Below, in pieces: positions 1-8,202 of a stretch of 64,000 bases of DNA. The position numbers and the translations under genes are program-made. Origin of the DNA: Bradyrhizobium sp. Rc3b (GTDB taxonomy: Bacteria > Pseudomonadota > Alphaproteobacteria > Rhizobiales > Xanthobacteraceae); contig NZ_FOUS01000008.1 in assembly GCF_900114915.1 (NCBI RefSeq), positions 62,001 to 126,000 of the forward strand, in the 5' to 3' direction. How positions within the stretch are numbered: the first letter of the stretch is position 1; every line of letters starts with the position of its first letter. Under the pieces are notes generated by a model, which was not told the DNA's origin, ran no database searches, and was given only the letters and a program-made list of their open reading frames with translations.

Positions 1-86
1 CCGCCGAGGACGAGCATGTCGTCTCGGTCGAGCACATCACGGAAGAGGCCGAGAGCGGGAATGGCGAGAACGGGAACGGGGCGTGA
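1..86 (+). CDS. gyrA: DNA gyrase subunit A, C-terminal end (partial)
   Basis: The third reading frame is open from the window edge to a TGA at 84-86 and encodes an acidic, Gly/Asn-rich tail (AEDEHVVSVEHITEEAESGN...). The E-x-V-V-S-V-E stretch followed by a disordered acidic tail matches the end of alphaproteobacterial GyrA, the supercoiling subunit of DNA gyrase. gyrA commonly lies just before coaD in Rhizobiales, and coaD is found at 3.7 kb on the same strand. Only 27 residues are visible, so the assignment rests on the tail and on synteny. Confidence 0.6.
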   Translation, partial: AEDEHVVSVEHITEEAESGNGENGNGA

Positions 87-95
87 TGCCCCGTT

Positions 96-1060
96 CTACA
101 CGCCGTTCGCAAGCTCGCTCGTGAGGTCGGCAAGCGCCTCTCGCTTGCCGATCTGTGCCATCCAGCACCAGAGCTCCAGCGTGCAGTACAGCCGATAGAG
201 ACCGAGCGTCTCCTGCCAGTCGGGGCGCCCCATCTGACCACAGCCGGCGAGCAATCCGTCGCGCTTTGGCGCATCCTTCGGCGTGAAATAGTACAGCGCC
301 TTCGCGATATCCATCAACGGATCGCCCGATGTCGCGTTCTCGAAGTCGACGATGCCCGTCAGGCGTGGTGCGCCCTGCGACGTCACCAGCACATTGCCGG
401 CATGGAAATCGTAGTGGCACAGTCGAGGGGTGATTGCTGCCTCGAACAGTTGCTGTCGTGCCGTGACGCTGTCGCGAAGACGCGCGGCTAAAGCTGGATC
501 GCCGCCGCGTGTGAGAAACTCCCTGAGCTTTCGGTCGAACTGCGCCGACATGTAGGCTTGGTTGCTCGGATGGGCCGTCCAGACCCCGTTGGGGCCGATA
601 TAGCCGAAGCTGTCGAGCGTGATGTCGTTGATCCGGCGCAGCGTCGCGCCCATCTCGGCGTAGATCGCAAACAGCTCGGTCTCCGACAGCGTTGCCGCGC
701 GTCGGCCAAGCACGACGCCCTCCAACTTGGTCATGAGCACATAGTTCAGCTCGATACCGATCGCGTGTCGTCGGCAAGCAGGATTTTGGGAATGGACGTG
801 CCGAGGTCTCGCAGGAGCCCCAGGACGTAAACCTCCTTGGCCATCTTCCATTGCAGCGATTCCGGATAGACCTTGAGGATGCAGGGGCGCGCATCCGCCA
901 GCGCGATCTCGAGCACGGTGCTGATCTCCCCGCCATGTAGCTCTGTGATGCCGAGCAGCGATGCCTGCGGGTATATCCGGCGGATGATCGCTTGCACCTG
1001 ATCGGCCGAGACCGGCAGGCGTGGCTTCAGCTTCAAGGAAGGAGCGTCACTGGTTGTCAT
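96..1060 (-). pseudogene. Aminoglycoside phosphotransferase-family kinase, frameshifted
   Basis: Two overlapping reading frames together make one APH/choline-kinase-fold protein. The N-terminal part (start ATG at 1060, MTTSDAPSLKL) has the nucleotide-binding lobe with ILKVYPE. The C-terminal part carries the Brenner-type catalytic loop HYDFHAGNVL and the metal-binding VDFENATSGDP. The frames break at about 756-757, where restoring one base gives a smooth ...DDTRSV-IELNYVLMTKLEG... join. Either the gene is inactivated by a one-base deletion or this is a sequencing error. The substrate cannot be named; family members phosphorylate small alcohols or aminoglycosides. It lies between gyrA and kup, on the opposite strand to gyrA. 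Confidence 0.75.
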
Positions 1061-1082
1061 GGCTTCAAGGTCAGGCTTGTAT

Positions 1083-1156
1083 CCTGGATGGAGCAAAGCG
1101 AAATCCGGGTTCTCGCAAGGTTCAAAAGTCCCGGATTGCGCTGCGCTCCATCCGGG
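1083..1156. repeat. Dispersed intergenic palindrome, family 1
   Basis: Two near-complementary arms, 1083-1109 and 1130-1156, of the type CCTGGATGGAGC...GAAATCCGGG and CCCGGATTGCG...CATCCGGG, separated by about 20 bases. This is a typical Bradyrhizobium intergenic palindrome. It sits between the end of kup and the start of the phosphotransferase gene. Confidence 0.75.
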
Positions 1157-1170
1157 CTACGCGCCATGCC

Positions 1171-3087
1171 CTAAATCTCCAGCTCCGTGCCGAACTCCAC
1201 CACCTGCTTGGTCGGCACGCCGAAGAACGCGGCCGATCGTTCGGCGTTGCGCTGGAGGAAGGCGAACACGCCTTCGCGCCAGACCCACATGCCCGGAATG
1301 TCCTCGCTGGGAATGATGGTCTCGCGGCCGACATAATAGGTGATGTCGGAGAGGTCGATGCCGGGCAGCTTGCTCTGGCGGCAGACGAGATTCAGGCCTT
1401 CATAGATCGTCGGGTTCTGCATGAAGCCGTAATGCAGGATCACGCGGGTGATGCCGGGAATGATCTCGATCACCTCGGCGCGGTCCTCGTCCGCGATGTG
1501 CGGCAGCTCCTCGATCAGCACGGTGACCAGCAGCACGCGTTCGTGCAGCACGCGGTTGTGCCTGACGAACTGGGTGAGCGCGAGCGGCACGCCGCGCGGT
1601 GCGGAGGCCAGGAACACGGCGGTGCCGGGCAGCCTTGCGCTGCACTTGTTCACGGCGGTCTCGATCAGATCTTCCTCGGGCTGCCGCAGCCGGCCCCTCG
1701 CGGCCTCGACCAGCTTCACGCCGGCGCGCCAGGTCAGCATCAGGAAGGCGACGAGGCCGGCGAGCAGCAGCGGAAACCAGCCGCCCTCGAACAGCTTGAT
1801 CGAGTTGGCCGAGAAGAAGATCACGTCGATGACGAAGAAGGCGCCGTTCACGGCCACCACGAGCCAGGGCGAATAGCCCCACTGGATCGCGACCAGCGCG
1901 GCGAGCAGCGTCGTGATCGCCATCAGCAGCGACACCGCGATGCCGTAGGCGCCGGCAAGCGCGTCCGACGTGCCGAAGCTCAGGACTGCCCCGAGCGTCG
2001 CAGCTGCAAGCAGCCAGTTCACCAGCGGCACGTAGATCTGGCCGATCGCGTGGCTCGTGGTGTGACGGATCAGCATGCGCGGCAGGAAGCCGAGCTGGAT
2101 CGACTGCTGGGTCAGCGAGAACACGCCGGAGATGATCGCCTGCGAGGCGATCACGGTCGCGACCGTCGAGAATGCGACCAGCAGATAGTGCAGGGCGTCG
2201 GGGCAGAGCTGGAAGAACGGATTTTCGATCATCGTGGGATCGGTGATCAAGAGAGCAGCCTGGCCGAAATAATTCAGCACCAGCGCGGGCAGGCAGATGG
2301 CGAACCAGGCGAGGCGGATCGGCAGGCGGCCGAAATGTCCCATGTCGGCATACATGGCCTCACCGCCGGTCACCGCGAGAAAGGCCGCGCCGAGAATTCC
2401 GAACGAGATGTGGAAATCCTGGTGGATCAGGAAGTCGAAGGCGTAGAGCGGGCTGAGCGCCACCAGCACCGCCGGCGCCTTGACGATGCCGTGGATGCCG
2501 AGCGCCGCGAGCACGACGAACCAGGCCAGCATCACCGGCCCGAAGATGCGGCCGATGAAGCCGGTGCCCTGCTTCTGCATCATGAACAGGCCGATCAGGA
2601 TGGCGACGGTCACGGGCACCACGGCCGGCGCAAGCGAGGGGGCGTCGACCTTGAGGCCCTCGATGGCTGAGAGCACCGAGATGGCCGGCGTGATCGCGCC
2701 GTCGCCATAGAGCAGCGCAGCGCCGACGAGCCCGACCACCAGGAGATGGGCGCGCCATGTGCCTGGCTGGGCGTGGCGGGCATGCAGCAGCGCCAGCAGG
2801 GCGACAATGCCGCCTTCGCCGCGATTGTCCGCGCGCAGGATCAGCAGCGCATATTTCAGGGAGATGATCAGCAGCAGGGCCCAGAGGATCAGCGAGGCAA
2901 TCCCCAGGACAGCATCGTGACTGAGTGTGCCGCCATGGGCAGCCGCCTTGGCGGCTTCCTTCAGGGCATAGAGCGGGCTGGTACCGATATCGCCATAGAC
3001 CACCCCGAGGGCGCCCATGGTCATGGCAAGCGGTAGCGGATCAGGATGGTGGCCGGAAACGACAGCGGGCGTACTGGACAATGGCAA
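1171..3087 (-). CDS. kup: Low-affinity potassium uptake protein Kup
   Basis: A 638-residue KUP/HAK/KT-family potassium:proton symporter of the inner membrane. The family signature GVVYGDIGTSPLYAL is at residues 28-42, followed by about a dozen hydrophobic segments and a long cytoplasmic C-terminal domain (roughly from residue 470), as usual for Kup. The longest frame starts with TTG at 3087, preceded by a G-rich stretch (CGGGGGG); the first ATGs are at 3024 and 3018, just before the signature, so a shorter start is possible. It is transcribed alone, converging on nothing but a palindromic repeat. No K+-sensing riboswitch was seen in the short upstream gap. Confidence 0.95.
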   Translation of the reverse strand: MPLSSTPAVVSGHHPDPLPLAMTMGALGVVYGDIGTSPLYALKEAAKAAAHGGTLSHDAVLGIASLILWALLLIISLKYALLILRADNRGEGGIVALLALLHARHAQPGTWRAHLLVVGLVGAALLYGDGAITPAISVLSAIEGLKVDAPSLAPAVVPVTVAILIGLFMMQKQGTGFIGRIFGPVMLAWFVVLAALGIHGIVKAPAVLVALSPLYAFDFLIHQDFHISFGILGAAFLAVTGGEAMYADMGHFGRLPIRLAWFAICLPALVLNYFGQAALLITDPTMIENPFFQLCPDALHYLLVAFSTVATVIASQAIISGVFSLTQQSIQLGFLPRMLIRHTTSHAIGQIYVPLVNWLLAAATLGAVLSFGTSDALAGAYGIAVSLLMAITTLLAALVAIQWGYSPWLVVAVNGAFFVIDVIFFSANSIKLFEGGWFPLLLAGLVAFLMLTWRAGVKLVEAARGRLRQPEEDLIETAVNKCSARLPGTAVFLASAPRGVPLALTQFVRHNRVLHERVLLVTVLIEELPHIADEDRAEVIEIIPGITRVILHYGFMQNPTIYEGLNLVCRQSKLPGIDLSDITYYVGRETIIPSEDIPGMWVWREGVFAFLQRNAERSAAFFGVPTKQVVEFGTELEI

Positions 3088-3198
3088 CCCCCCGATAGGA
3101 TCGCGCCCGACGGGCCATTCCGGCGGGCGCGAGCAACGCAGTCTGCGACGAGACGTCGCAAAACTCCATCGGGATTATGTGACGTGAAGCTGACAGGC

Positions 3199-3456
3199 CT
3201 ACGGGGTGCGGTTGGCGGTCACGAGGCGAGCCTCGCGGACATTCGCCTTGGTGCCGGCCTTGCGCAGGCAGGAGGCCTCGAAATTCGGCCAGGCCTGCTG
3301 CGAGCAGTCCTTGCCGATGGCGCGGATATCGAGCCGGTCGCTCTTGGCCAGCGGCTGCGGCACGCTGGCCTCGACGCTCGGGGCAAAGCCGGGCAGGAGG
3401 GTCAGGGCGGCGGCGACACACGCAGACAGAGCGATCGCTGAAAGAGTCTTGATCAT
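3199..3456 (-). CDS. Small secreted protein, unknown function
   Basis: An 85-residue protein with a clear signal peptide (MIKTLSAIALSACVAAALTL..., cleavage near GFAPSVEAS). The mature part has two cysteines in GKDCSQQAWPNFEASCLR, probably a disulphide. An AGGGGA ribosome site lies seven bases before the ATG at 3456, which selects this start over a longer upstream frame. No function is recognised; short exported Cys-pair proteins of this kind are common in Bradyrhizobium. Confidence 0.75.
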   Translation of the reverse strand: MIKTLSAIALSACVAAALTLLPGFAPSVEASVPQPLAKSDRLDIRAIGKDCSQQAWPNFEASCLRKAGTKANVREARLVTANRTP

Positions 3457-3585
3457 TTGACAGTCCCCTGTGATGCGGCCGCCTACGCCCAGTGTGCGGC
3501 CCGTCATTCGTTGGCCGGATTAGTAACCATGGCCAGTTTCCGGACGTCTTCGCCGGCACGGGAAATGGTTTCGTATCCGCGCCGC

Positions 3586-3618
3586 TTTGTTTCGTGGTCG
3601 CACTCAGGACGAAACAAA
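3586..3618. promoter_or_regulatory. Inverted repeat, possible operator between divergent genes
   Basis: A perfect 10-base inverted repeat, TTTGTTTCGT (3586-3595) and ACGAAACAAA (3609-3618), with a 13-base spacer. It lies between the divergently transcribed secreted-protein gene and coaD and could bind a dimeric regulator. Seen directly; function is inferred. Confidence 0.4.
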
Positions 3619-3672
3619 CCGGCCATCGCCGACAGGGCCGGCGGGATATTTCGCCGGAAAATGGCTGGGGAA

Positions 3673-3694
3673 CCGGCCCGGCTTGCCGGGCCGG
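3673..3694 (+). promoter_or_regulatory. Very stable hairpin in the coaD leader
   Basis: CCGGCCCGGC and GCCGGGCCGG form a perfect 10-bp G/C stem with a two-base loop (TT), ending 23 bases before the coaD ATG. There is no T-run after it, so it is not an ordinary terminator; it may block or position ribosomes, or protect the mRNA 5' end. Confidence 0.5.
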
Positions 3695-3717
3695 GCCGGG
3701 CGCGGTAGGAGGGGACT

Positions 3718-4215
3718 ATGCCGCGCATTGCCTTCTATCCCGGTTCCTTCGACCCCATCACCAACGGCCATCTGGACGTGGTCCGGCACAGCGTCTCCCT
3801 GTGCGACCGGCTCGTGGTTGCGATCGGGGTCCACCCCGGCAAGAAGCCGCTGTTCTCGACCGAGGAGCGGCTGCAGATGCTCCATGACGTCTGCGGGCCG
3901 CTGGCCGCCAAGGCCGGCTGCGTGCTCGAAGCTGTGACGTTTGATGATTTGTCGGTCACGGCGGCGCGCAAGCACGGTGCGACGATCATGATTCGGGGCC
4001 TGCGTGACGGCAGCGATCTCGACTACGAGATGCAGCTCGCCGGCATGAACGAGGCGATGGCGCCGGAGGTGCATACGGTCTTCCTGCCGGCCTCTCCCAT
4101 GGTTCGCCCGATCACCGCCACTTTGGTGCGCCAGATCGCCGGCATGGGCGGGGACGTCTCGGCCTTCGTCCCGCCGCAGGTTGCGGCCCAGCTCAAGGCA
4201 AAATTCGCCGCATAA
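3718..4215 (+). CDS. coaD: Phosphopantetheine adenylyltransferase
   Basis: A 165-residue enzyme that transfers AMP from ATP to 4'-phosphopantetheine, the penultimate step of coenzyme A synthesis, in the cytoplasm. The nucleotidyltransferase T/HxGH motif is in GSFDPITNGH (residues 9-18), and the C-terminal ISSTxVR-type motif appears as ITATLVRQIA. Length is normal for the family. An AGGAGGGG ribosome site precedes the ATG. It starts a co-directional run with two cyclophilin genes and queA; the gap to the next gene is 35 bases, so an operon is likely. Confidence 0.97.
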   Translation: MPRIAFYPGSFDPITNGHLDVVRHSVSLCDRLVVAIGVHPGKKPLFSTEERLQMLHDVCGPLAAKAGCVLEAVTFDDLSVTAARKHGATIMIRGLRDGSDLDYEMQLAGMNEAMAPEVHTVFLPASPMVRPITATLVRQIAGMGGDVSAFVPPQVAAQLKAKFAA

Positions 4216-4250
4216 CGGCGCGCTTCCTTTCTCTCTGATCCGGAGTTGTC

Positions 4251-4814
4251 ATGATCCGAATTCTCGCAGTTCTTGCCGCGCTTCTGTTCGCGGTACCGGC
4301 GGTGGCGCAGCAATTGCCGGCCAATCTCGACAAGGCCAACGCCATCGTCATCGATACCACCAAGGGCCGCATCGTCATCAAGCTGCGCACCGATATCGCG
4401 CCCCAGCATGCCGAGCGCATCAAGCAGCTCGCGCGCGAGGGCTATTACAACAACGTGCCGTTCCATCGTGTCATGGACGGCTTCATGGCGCAGACCGGCG
4501 ACGGCCAGAACTTCAACGGTACCGGCGGATCGAAATATCCGAACCTGAAGCAGGAATTTTCCAAGGTGCATTTCGCCCGCGGCATCGTCGGCATGGCCCG
4601 GCGCGGCGACAGCGTCGACAGTGCCAACTCGCAGTTCTTCATCATGTTCGCCGACGGCGGCAGCCTCGATAACCAGTACACCGTGATCGGCGAGGTCGTG
4701 CAGGGCATGGACGTCGTCGACAAGCTGAAGAAGGCTCCTCCCGGCTCCCCCGGCGGCGCCGTGACCGATCCCGACAAGATGGTGAAGGTGCAGGTCGCCT
4801 CCGACATCAAATAG
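4251..4814 (+). CDS. ppiA: Secreted peptidyl-prolyl cis-trans isomerase (cyclophilin)
   Basis: A 187-residue cyclophilin with an N-terminal signal peptide ending near VPAVAQ (residue 19), so it probably acts on protein folding in the periplasm. The catalytic core FHRVMDGFMAQTGD, the SQFFIMFAD strand and LDNQYTVIGEV are all present. A CGGAG ribosome site precedes the ATG. Next to it are a TonB-like secreted protein and a second cyclophilin without a signal peptide, suggesting a periplasmic/cytoplasmic pair that arose by duplication. Confidence 0.95.
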   Translation: MIRILAVLAALLFAVPAVAQQLPANLDKANAIVIDTTKGRIVIKLRTDIAPQHAERIKQLAREGYYNNVPFHRVMDGFMAQTGDGQNFNGTGGSKYPNLKQEFSKVHFARGIVGMARRGDSVDSANSQFFIMFADGGSLDNQYTVIGEVVQGMDVVDKLKKAPPGSPGGAVTDPDKMVKVQVASDIK

Positions 4815-4823
4815 GAGAAGGCG

Positions 4824-5246
4824 ATGGCACGCTGTGGCGACAGGCTCCTGCTGGTTGCTGCGGTGCTGTTGCTCGGCGTGTCCAGTGCGGCCGCCGAGGA
4901 TAGGCAGGTCAATACCATCCAGGATATCTTCCGGCACCTGCGCACCTGCTGGAAACCGCCGCCGGCCGCCAAGGCCAGGCCACTCGACATCACCGTCGTC
5001 GTGAGCTTTAACCGGTCCGGCGACATTCTGGGCCATCCGAGGATCTCCTATGAATCCGCGGAGGCCTCCGACAATGACCGGCTGCAATACCGGATCGCGG
5101 TGATGGAGGCGTTGCAACGCTGCACGCCGATGCCATTTACCGAGGCAATGGCCGGTGCCGCCGCGGGACGTCCATTCGCGATCCAGTTCCGCAGCCGCAA
5201 AACGCCTGACAAGACTTCACCCCCAACGCAAGAGAGACGAGCATGA
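4824..5246 (+). CDS. Secreted protein with TonB/TolA C-terminal-like fold
   Basis: A 140-residue protein with a signal peptide (LLLVAAVLLLGVSSAAAE). The pattern after it (LDITVVVSFNRSGDILGHPRI, then a helix ending in ALQRCTPMPF and finally PFAIQFRS) resembles the C-terminal domain of TonB/TolA proteins; the cysteine pair TCWKPP and QRCTPMPF is typical of these domains. It lacks the long proline spacer and membrane anchor of true TonB. The AGGAGAAG ribosome site fits the start. Its stop overlaps the next start (ATGA), so it is translationally coupled to the second cyclophilin. Function not known. Confidence 0.7.
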   Translation: MARCGDRLLLVAAVLLLGVSSAAAEDRQVNTIQDIFRHLRTCWKPPPAAKARPLDITVVVSFNRSGDILGHPRISYESAEASDNDRLQYRIAVMEALQRCTPMPFTEAMAGAAAGRPFAIQFRSRKTPDKTSPPTQERRA

Positions 5247-5707
5247 GCGCCACCGAAAACACCCTGATCCTCGAGACCACCCAGGGCCCGGTCACCATCG
5301 AGATGCGGCCCGACCTCGCGCCCGGCCATGTCGCGCGCATCAAGGAGCTGGTCCGGGAGGGCTTCTACGACGGAATCGTGTTCCACCGCGTGATCGACGG
5401 CTTCATGGCGCAGACCGGCTGCCCGCAGGGCACCGGCACCGGCGGCTCGGGCAAGAAGCTGAAGGCCGAGTTCAACAAGGAGCCGCATGTGCGCGGCACC
5501 ACCTCGATGGCGCGCGCCGCCAACCCGGATTCCGGCGACAGCCAGTTCTTCATCTGCTTCGACGACGCCCGCTTCCTCGACAACCAGTACACGGTGTGGG
5601 GCAAGGTCACCGAGGGCATGGAGAACGTCGACAAGATCAAGCGCGGCGAGCCGGTGCAGAACCCCGACAAGATCGTCAAGGCGCGGATGGCGGCTGACGC
5701 TGAGTAA
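5243..5707 (+). CDS. ppiB: Cytoplasmic peptidyl-prolyl cis-trans isomerase (cyclophilin)
   Basis: A 154-residue cyclophilin without a signal peptide. The active-site string FHRVIDGFMAQTGCP, the SQFFICFDD strand and LDNQYTVWGKV are complete. It is about 60% similar by eye to the secreted cyclophilin at 4.3 kb. The start ATG overlaps the previous stop codon. Likely role: proline isomerisation in cytoplasmic protein folding. Confidence 0.95.
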   Translation: MSATENTLILETTQGPVTIEMRPDLAPGHVARIKELVREGFYDGIVFHRVIDGFMAQTGCPQGTGTGGSGKKLKAEFNKEPHVRGTTSMARAANPDSGDSQFFICFDDARFLDNQYTVWGKVTEGMENVDKIKRGEPVQNPDKIVKARMAADAE

Positions 5708-5717
5708 GCGTTCCCCC

Positions 5718-5853
5718 TCATGGTGAGGAGGCGCGAAGCGCCGTCTACGGACGATGCTTTGCATCGCCGAGCGAATCATGAAGGCCGAGCTGATGCAGCC
5801 GGGCCTTCATCCTTCGAGACGCGCGTTCCGCGCTCCTCAGGATGAGGAGTGAC
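5718..5853. repeat. Dispersed intergenic palindrome, family 2
   Basis: Composite repeat beginning TCATGGTGAGGAGGCGCGAA and ending GCTCCTCAGGATGAGGAGTG, with internal GGGCCTTCATCCTTCGAGAC. A second copy of the same family is at 44516-44617. It separates the cyclophilin gene from queA. Confidence 0.75.
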
Positions 5854-5873
5854 TGCACGGCGCTGAGCCCGAC

Positions 5874-6947
5874 ATGCGCACCGACCTGTTCGATTTCGAC
5901 CTGCCCGCCGAGCGCATCGCGTTGCGCCCGGCGAGCCCGCGCGACTCCGCGAAGATGCTGGTCGTCGAGAACGGCGCGCTGCGCGACCAGACCATCGCCG
6001 ATCTCGCACAATGGCTGAAACCGGGCGACCAGCTCGTCGTCAACGACACCAAGGTGATCGCGGCGCAATTGAAGGGCCGCCGCATCGGCCGCGAGACCGA
6101 GCCCAGAATCGAGGCGACGCTGATCAAGCGGCTCGACGGCTCGCGCTGGCAGGCGCTGGTAAAGCCCGCGAAGAAGCTTGTCGCCGGCGACCGCATCCGC
6201 TTCGGCAATGAAGGCAAGGTCTGCCTGCTCGGCCATCTCGATGCCGAGGTCGAGGCCAAGGGCCTCGAAGGCGAGGTCACGTTGTCGTTCTCGTTCCACG
6301 GCCCGGCGCTGGATCAGGCCATCGCCGATCTCGGCAGTCCGCCGCTGCCGCCCTACATCGCCTCCAAGCGCACGACCGACGATCAGGATCTCGCCGACTA
6401 CCAGACCATGTTCGCTGTAAACGAAGGCGCGGTCGCAGCGCCCACCGCGGGACTGCACTTCACCCCGGCGCTGGAGCAGGCGCTGCGCGCGCGCGGCGTC
6501 GGCATCAACCAGGTCACGCTGCATGTCGGGGCAGGGACGTTTTTGCCGGTGAAGGTGGACGACACCGAAGGCCACAAGATGCACGCGGAGTGGGGCACGA
6601 TCTCCGCCGAGACGGCGGAGCAGCTCAACGCGGCACGAAAGAACGGCGGCCGTATCATAGCCGTCGGCACCACGTCATTGCGCTTGCTCGAGAGCGCCGC
6701 GAGCGAAGACGGCACCATCCAGCCGTTCGCGGCCGAGACCTCGATCTTCATCACCCCCGGCTATCGCTTTCGCGCGGTCGATATCCTGATGACCAATTTC
6801 CATTTGCCGAAATCGACGCTGTTCATGCTGGTGTCGGCGTTTTCGGGGCTGGAGACGATGAAGCAGGCCTACGCGCATGCGATTGCGAGCGGGTATCGGT
6901 TCTATTCGTATGGCGATGCGTGCTTGCTCTTCAGGTCGCGCGGCTAA
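5874..6947 (+). CDS. queA: S-adenosylmethionine:tRNA ribosyltransferase-isomerase
   Basis: A 357-residue enzyme that transfers and rearranges the ribosyl group of SAM onto 7-aminomethyl-7-deazaguanine in tRNA to form epoxyqueuosine. The start MRTDLFDFDLPAERIALRPA and the blocks FAVNEGAVAAPTAGLHFT, HVGAGTFLPVKVDD and TNFHLPKSTLFMLVSAF are QueA hallmarks. tgt, the preceding step of the same pathway, lies 4.5 kb away on the same strand, separated by an unrelated minus-strand block. Confidence 0.97.
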   Translation: MRTDLFDFDLPAERIALRPASPRDSAKMLVVENGALRDQTIADLAQWLKPGDQLVVNDTKVIAAQLKGRRIGRETEPRIEATLIKRLDGSRWQALVKPAKKLVAGDRIRFGNEGKVCLLGHLDAEVEAKGLEGEVTLSFSFHGPALDQAIADLGSPPLPPYIASKRTTDDQDLADYQTMFAVNEGAVAAPTAGLHFTPALEQALRARGVGINQVTLHVGAGTFLPVKVDDTEGHKMHAEWGTISAETAEQLNAARKNGGRIIAVGTTSLRLLESAASEDGTIQPFAAETSIFITPGYRFRAVDILMTNFHLPKSTLFMLVSAFSGLETMKQAYAHAIASGYRFYSYGDACLLFRSRG

Positions 6948-6958
6948 GCGCTGGCGCT

Positions 6959-7050
6959 GTAGGGTGGGCAAAGCGAAGCGTGCCCACGTCTTTCTTGAAT
7001 GCGGAGAAGAACGGTGGGCACGACGCTTGCGCGCCTTTGCCCACCCTACG
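6959..7050. repeat. Dispersed intergenic palindrome, family 3 (copy 1)
   Basis: Arms GTAGGGTGGGCAAAGCG and CGCCTTTGCCCACCCTACG facing each other. Other copies are at 29095-29203 and 54941-55024. It lies between the convergent ends of queA and asd. Confidence 0.8.
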
Positions 7051-7071
7051 ATACCTACCCTACGACACCGG

Positions 7072-8097
7072 TTACGCCATCACCCGCTGCGGCAGCAGCT
7101 CCGCAATCTGCACCGCGTTGAGCGCCGCACCCTTCAAGAGCTGATCCGCCGCCACGAACATCGAGATCGAATGCCCGGAGGGATCGCTGAGGTCCTTGCG
7201 GATGCGGCCGACCAGGACGTCGTCCTGACCCGAGGCGTCGATCGGCATCGGGAAGTAGTTCTTGACGCGGTCGTCGACGACCTTCACGCCGGGCGCCCGG
7301 GCCATGATGGCGCGGACCTGGTCCTCGGTGATCTCCTTCTCGCATTCGAAGGTGATGGCCTCGCAATGCGCGCGCAGCACCGGCACGCGCACGCAGGTGA
7401 CGCCGATCGCGATCCTCTCGTCCTCGAAGATCTTGCGGGTCTCCTTGATGACCTTGGTCTCTTCGTCGTTGTAGCCGGTGTCAGGGTCGACGGCAGTGTT
7501 GTGGTTGAAGAGGTTGAACGCGTAGGGGTGCGGCATCACCTTCGGCGTATAGACCTGCCCGTTGAGATTGGCGCGGGTGGATTCGACCAGTTCCTCCATC
7601 GCGGCCGCGCCGGCGCCGCTGGCGGCCTGGTACGTCGAGATGATGACGCGCTTGATGCGGTTCTTCTGGTGGATCGGCCACAGCGGCACCAGCGCGGTGA
7701 TCGCGGCGCAGTTCGGGTTCGCGATAATGCCCTTGTGGTCGCGGATGCGGTTCGCGTTGATCTCGGGGATCACGAGCGGCACGTTCGGATCCATGCGGAA
7801 GGCGGAGGAGTTGTCGACCACGACCGCGCCGGACTTCACTGCGATCGGCGCAAACTTCTTGGAGATGCTGCCGCCAGCGGAGAACAGGGCGATATCGACC
7901 CCTTCGAAGGAGCGCTCGGTCAGCTCCTCGATCACGACCGGCTGGCCGCGGAACGACACTGTCTTGCCGGCCGAGCGGGCACTGGCCAGCGCCTTGAGCT
8001 TGCCGACGCGAAAGCCGCGCTTGTCCATGGTGGCGATGAATTCGGCGCCCACTGCACCGGTGACGCCGACAATCGCGACGACGGGATCGTTACTCAC
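7072..8097 (-). CDS. asd: Aspartate-semialdehyde dehydrogenase
   Basis: A 341-residue NADPH-dependent enzyme that reduces aspartyl phosphate to aspartate semialdehyde, the branch point to lysine/diaminopimelate, threonine and methionine. The NADP-binding GVTGAVG is at residues 11-17 and the catalytic Cys is in ANPNCAAI (Cys130). The start chosen is GTG at 8097: GGAGG lies seven bases before it, inside the longer frame that begins at 8142. A threonine-rich leader peptide and a terminator hairpin lie immediately upstream, so expression is probably controlled by transcription attenuation. Confidence 0.95.
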   Translation of the reverse strand: MSNDPVVAIVGVTGAVGAEFIATMDKRGFRVGKLKALASARSAGKTVSFRGQPVVIEELTERSFEGVDIALFSAGGSISKKFAPIAVKSGAVVVDNSSAFRMDPNVPLVIPEINANRIRDHKGIIANPNCAAITALVPLWPIHQKNRIKRVIISTYQAASGAGAAAMEELVESTRANLNGQVYTPKVMPHPYAFNLFNHNTAVDPDTGYNDEETKVIKETRKIFEDERIAIGVTCVRVPVLRAHCEAITFECEKEITEDQVRAIMARAPGVKVVDDRVKNYFPMPIDASGQDDVLVGRIRKDLSDPSGHSISMFVAADQLLKGAALNAVQIAELLPQRVMA

Positions 8098-8140
8098 TTT
8101 GTCCTCCATTGCATTTCGGTTGAGCTGAGACTTAGGCAAC

Positions 8141-8172
8141 AAAAAAGCCCCGGACCAACGAGGGCGGGGCTT
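8141..8172 (-). terminator. Attenuator terminator upstream of asd
   Basis: On the minus strand the arms AAGCCCCG (8172-8165) and CGGGGCTT (8152-8145) form an 8-bp stem with a 12-base loop, followed by a T-run (8146-8141). It ends 44 bases before the asd start codon and 31 bases after the stop of the leader peptide. Its position and the possible alternative pairing with the leader make it an attenuator rather than an ordinary end-of-gene terminator. Confidence 0.75.
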
Positions 8173-8202
8173 GCCGTAGAGCTGATGCGTTTTAGTCGAC
8201 GA

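Noticed and set aside
1021..2670. Long plus-strand open frame opposite kup (549 codons)
   Set aside because: High-GC shadow of the kup gene: His/Asp/Glu/Gln-rich composition without any domain, no ribosome site.
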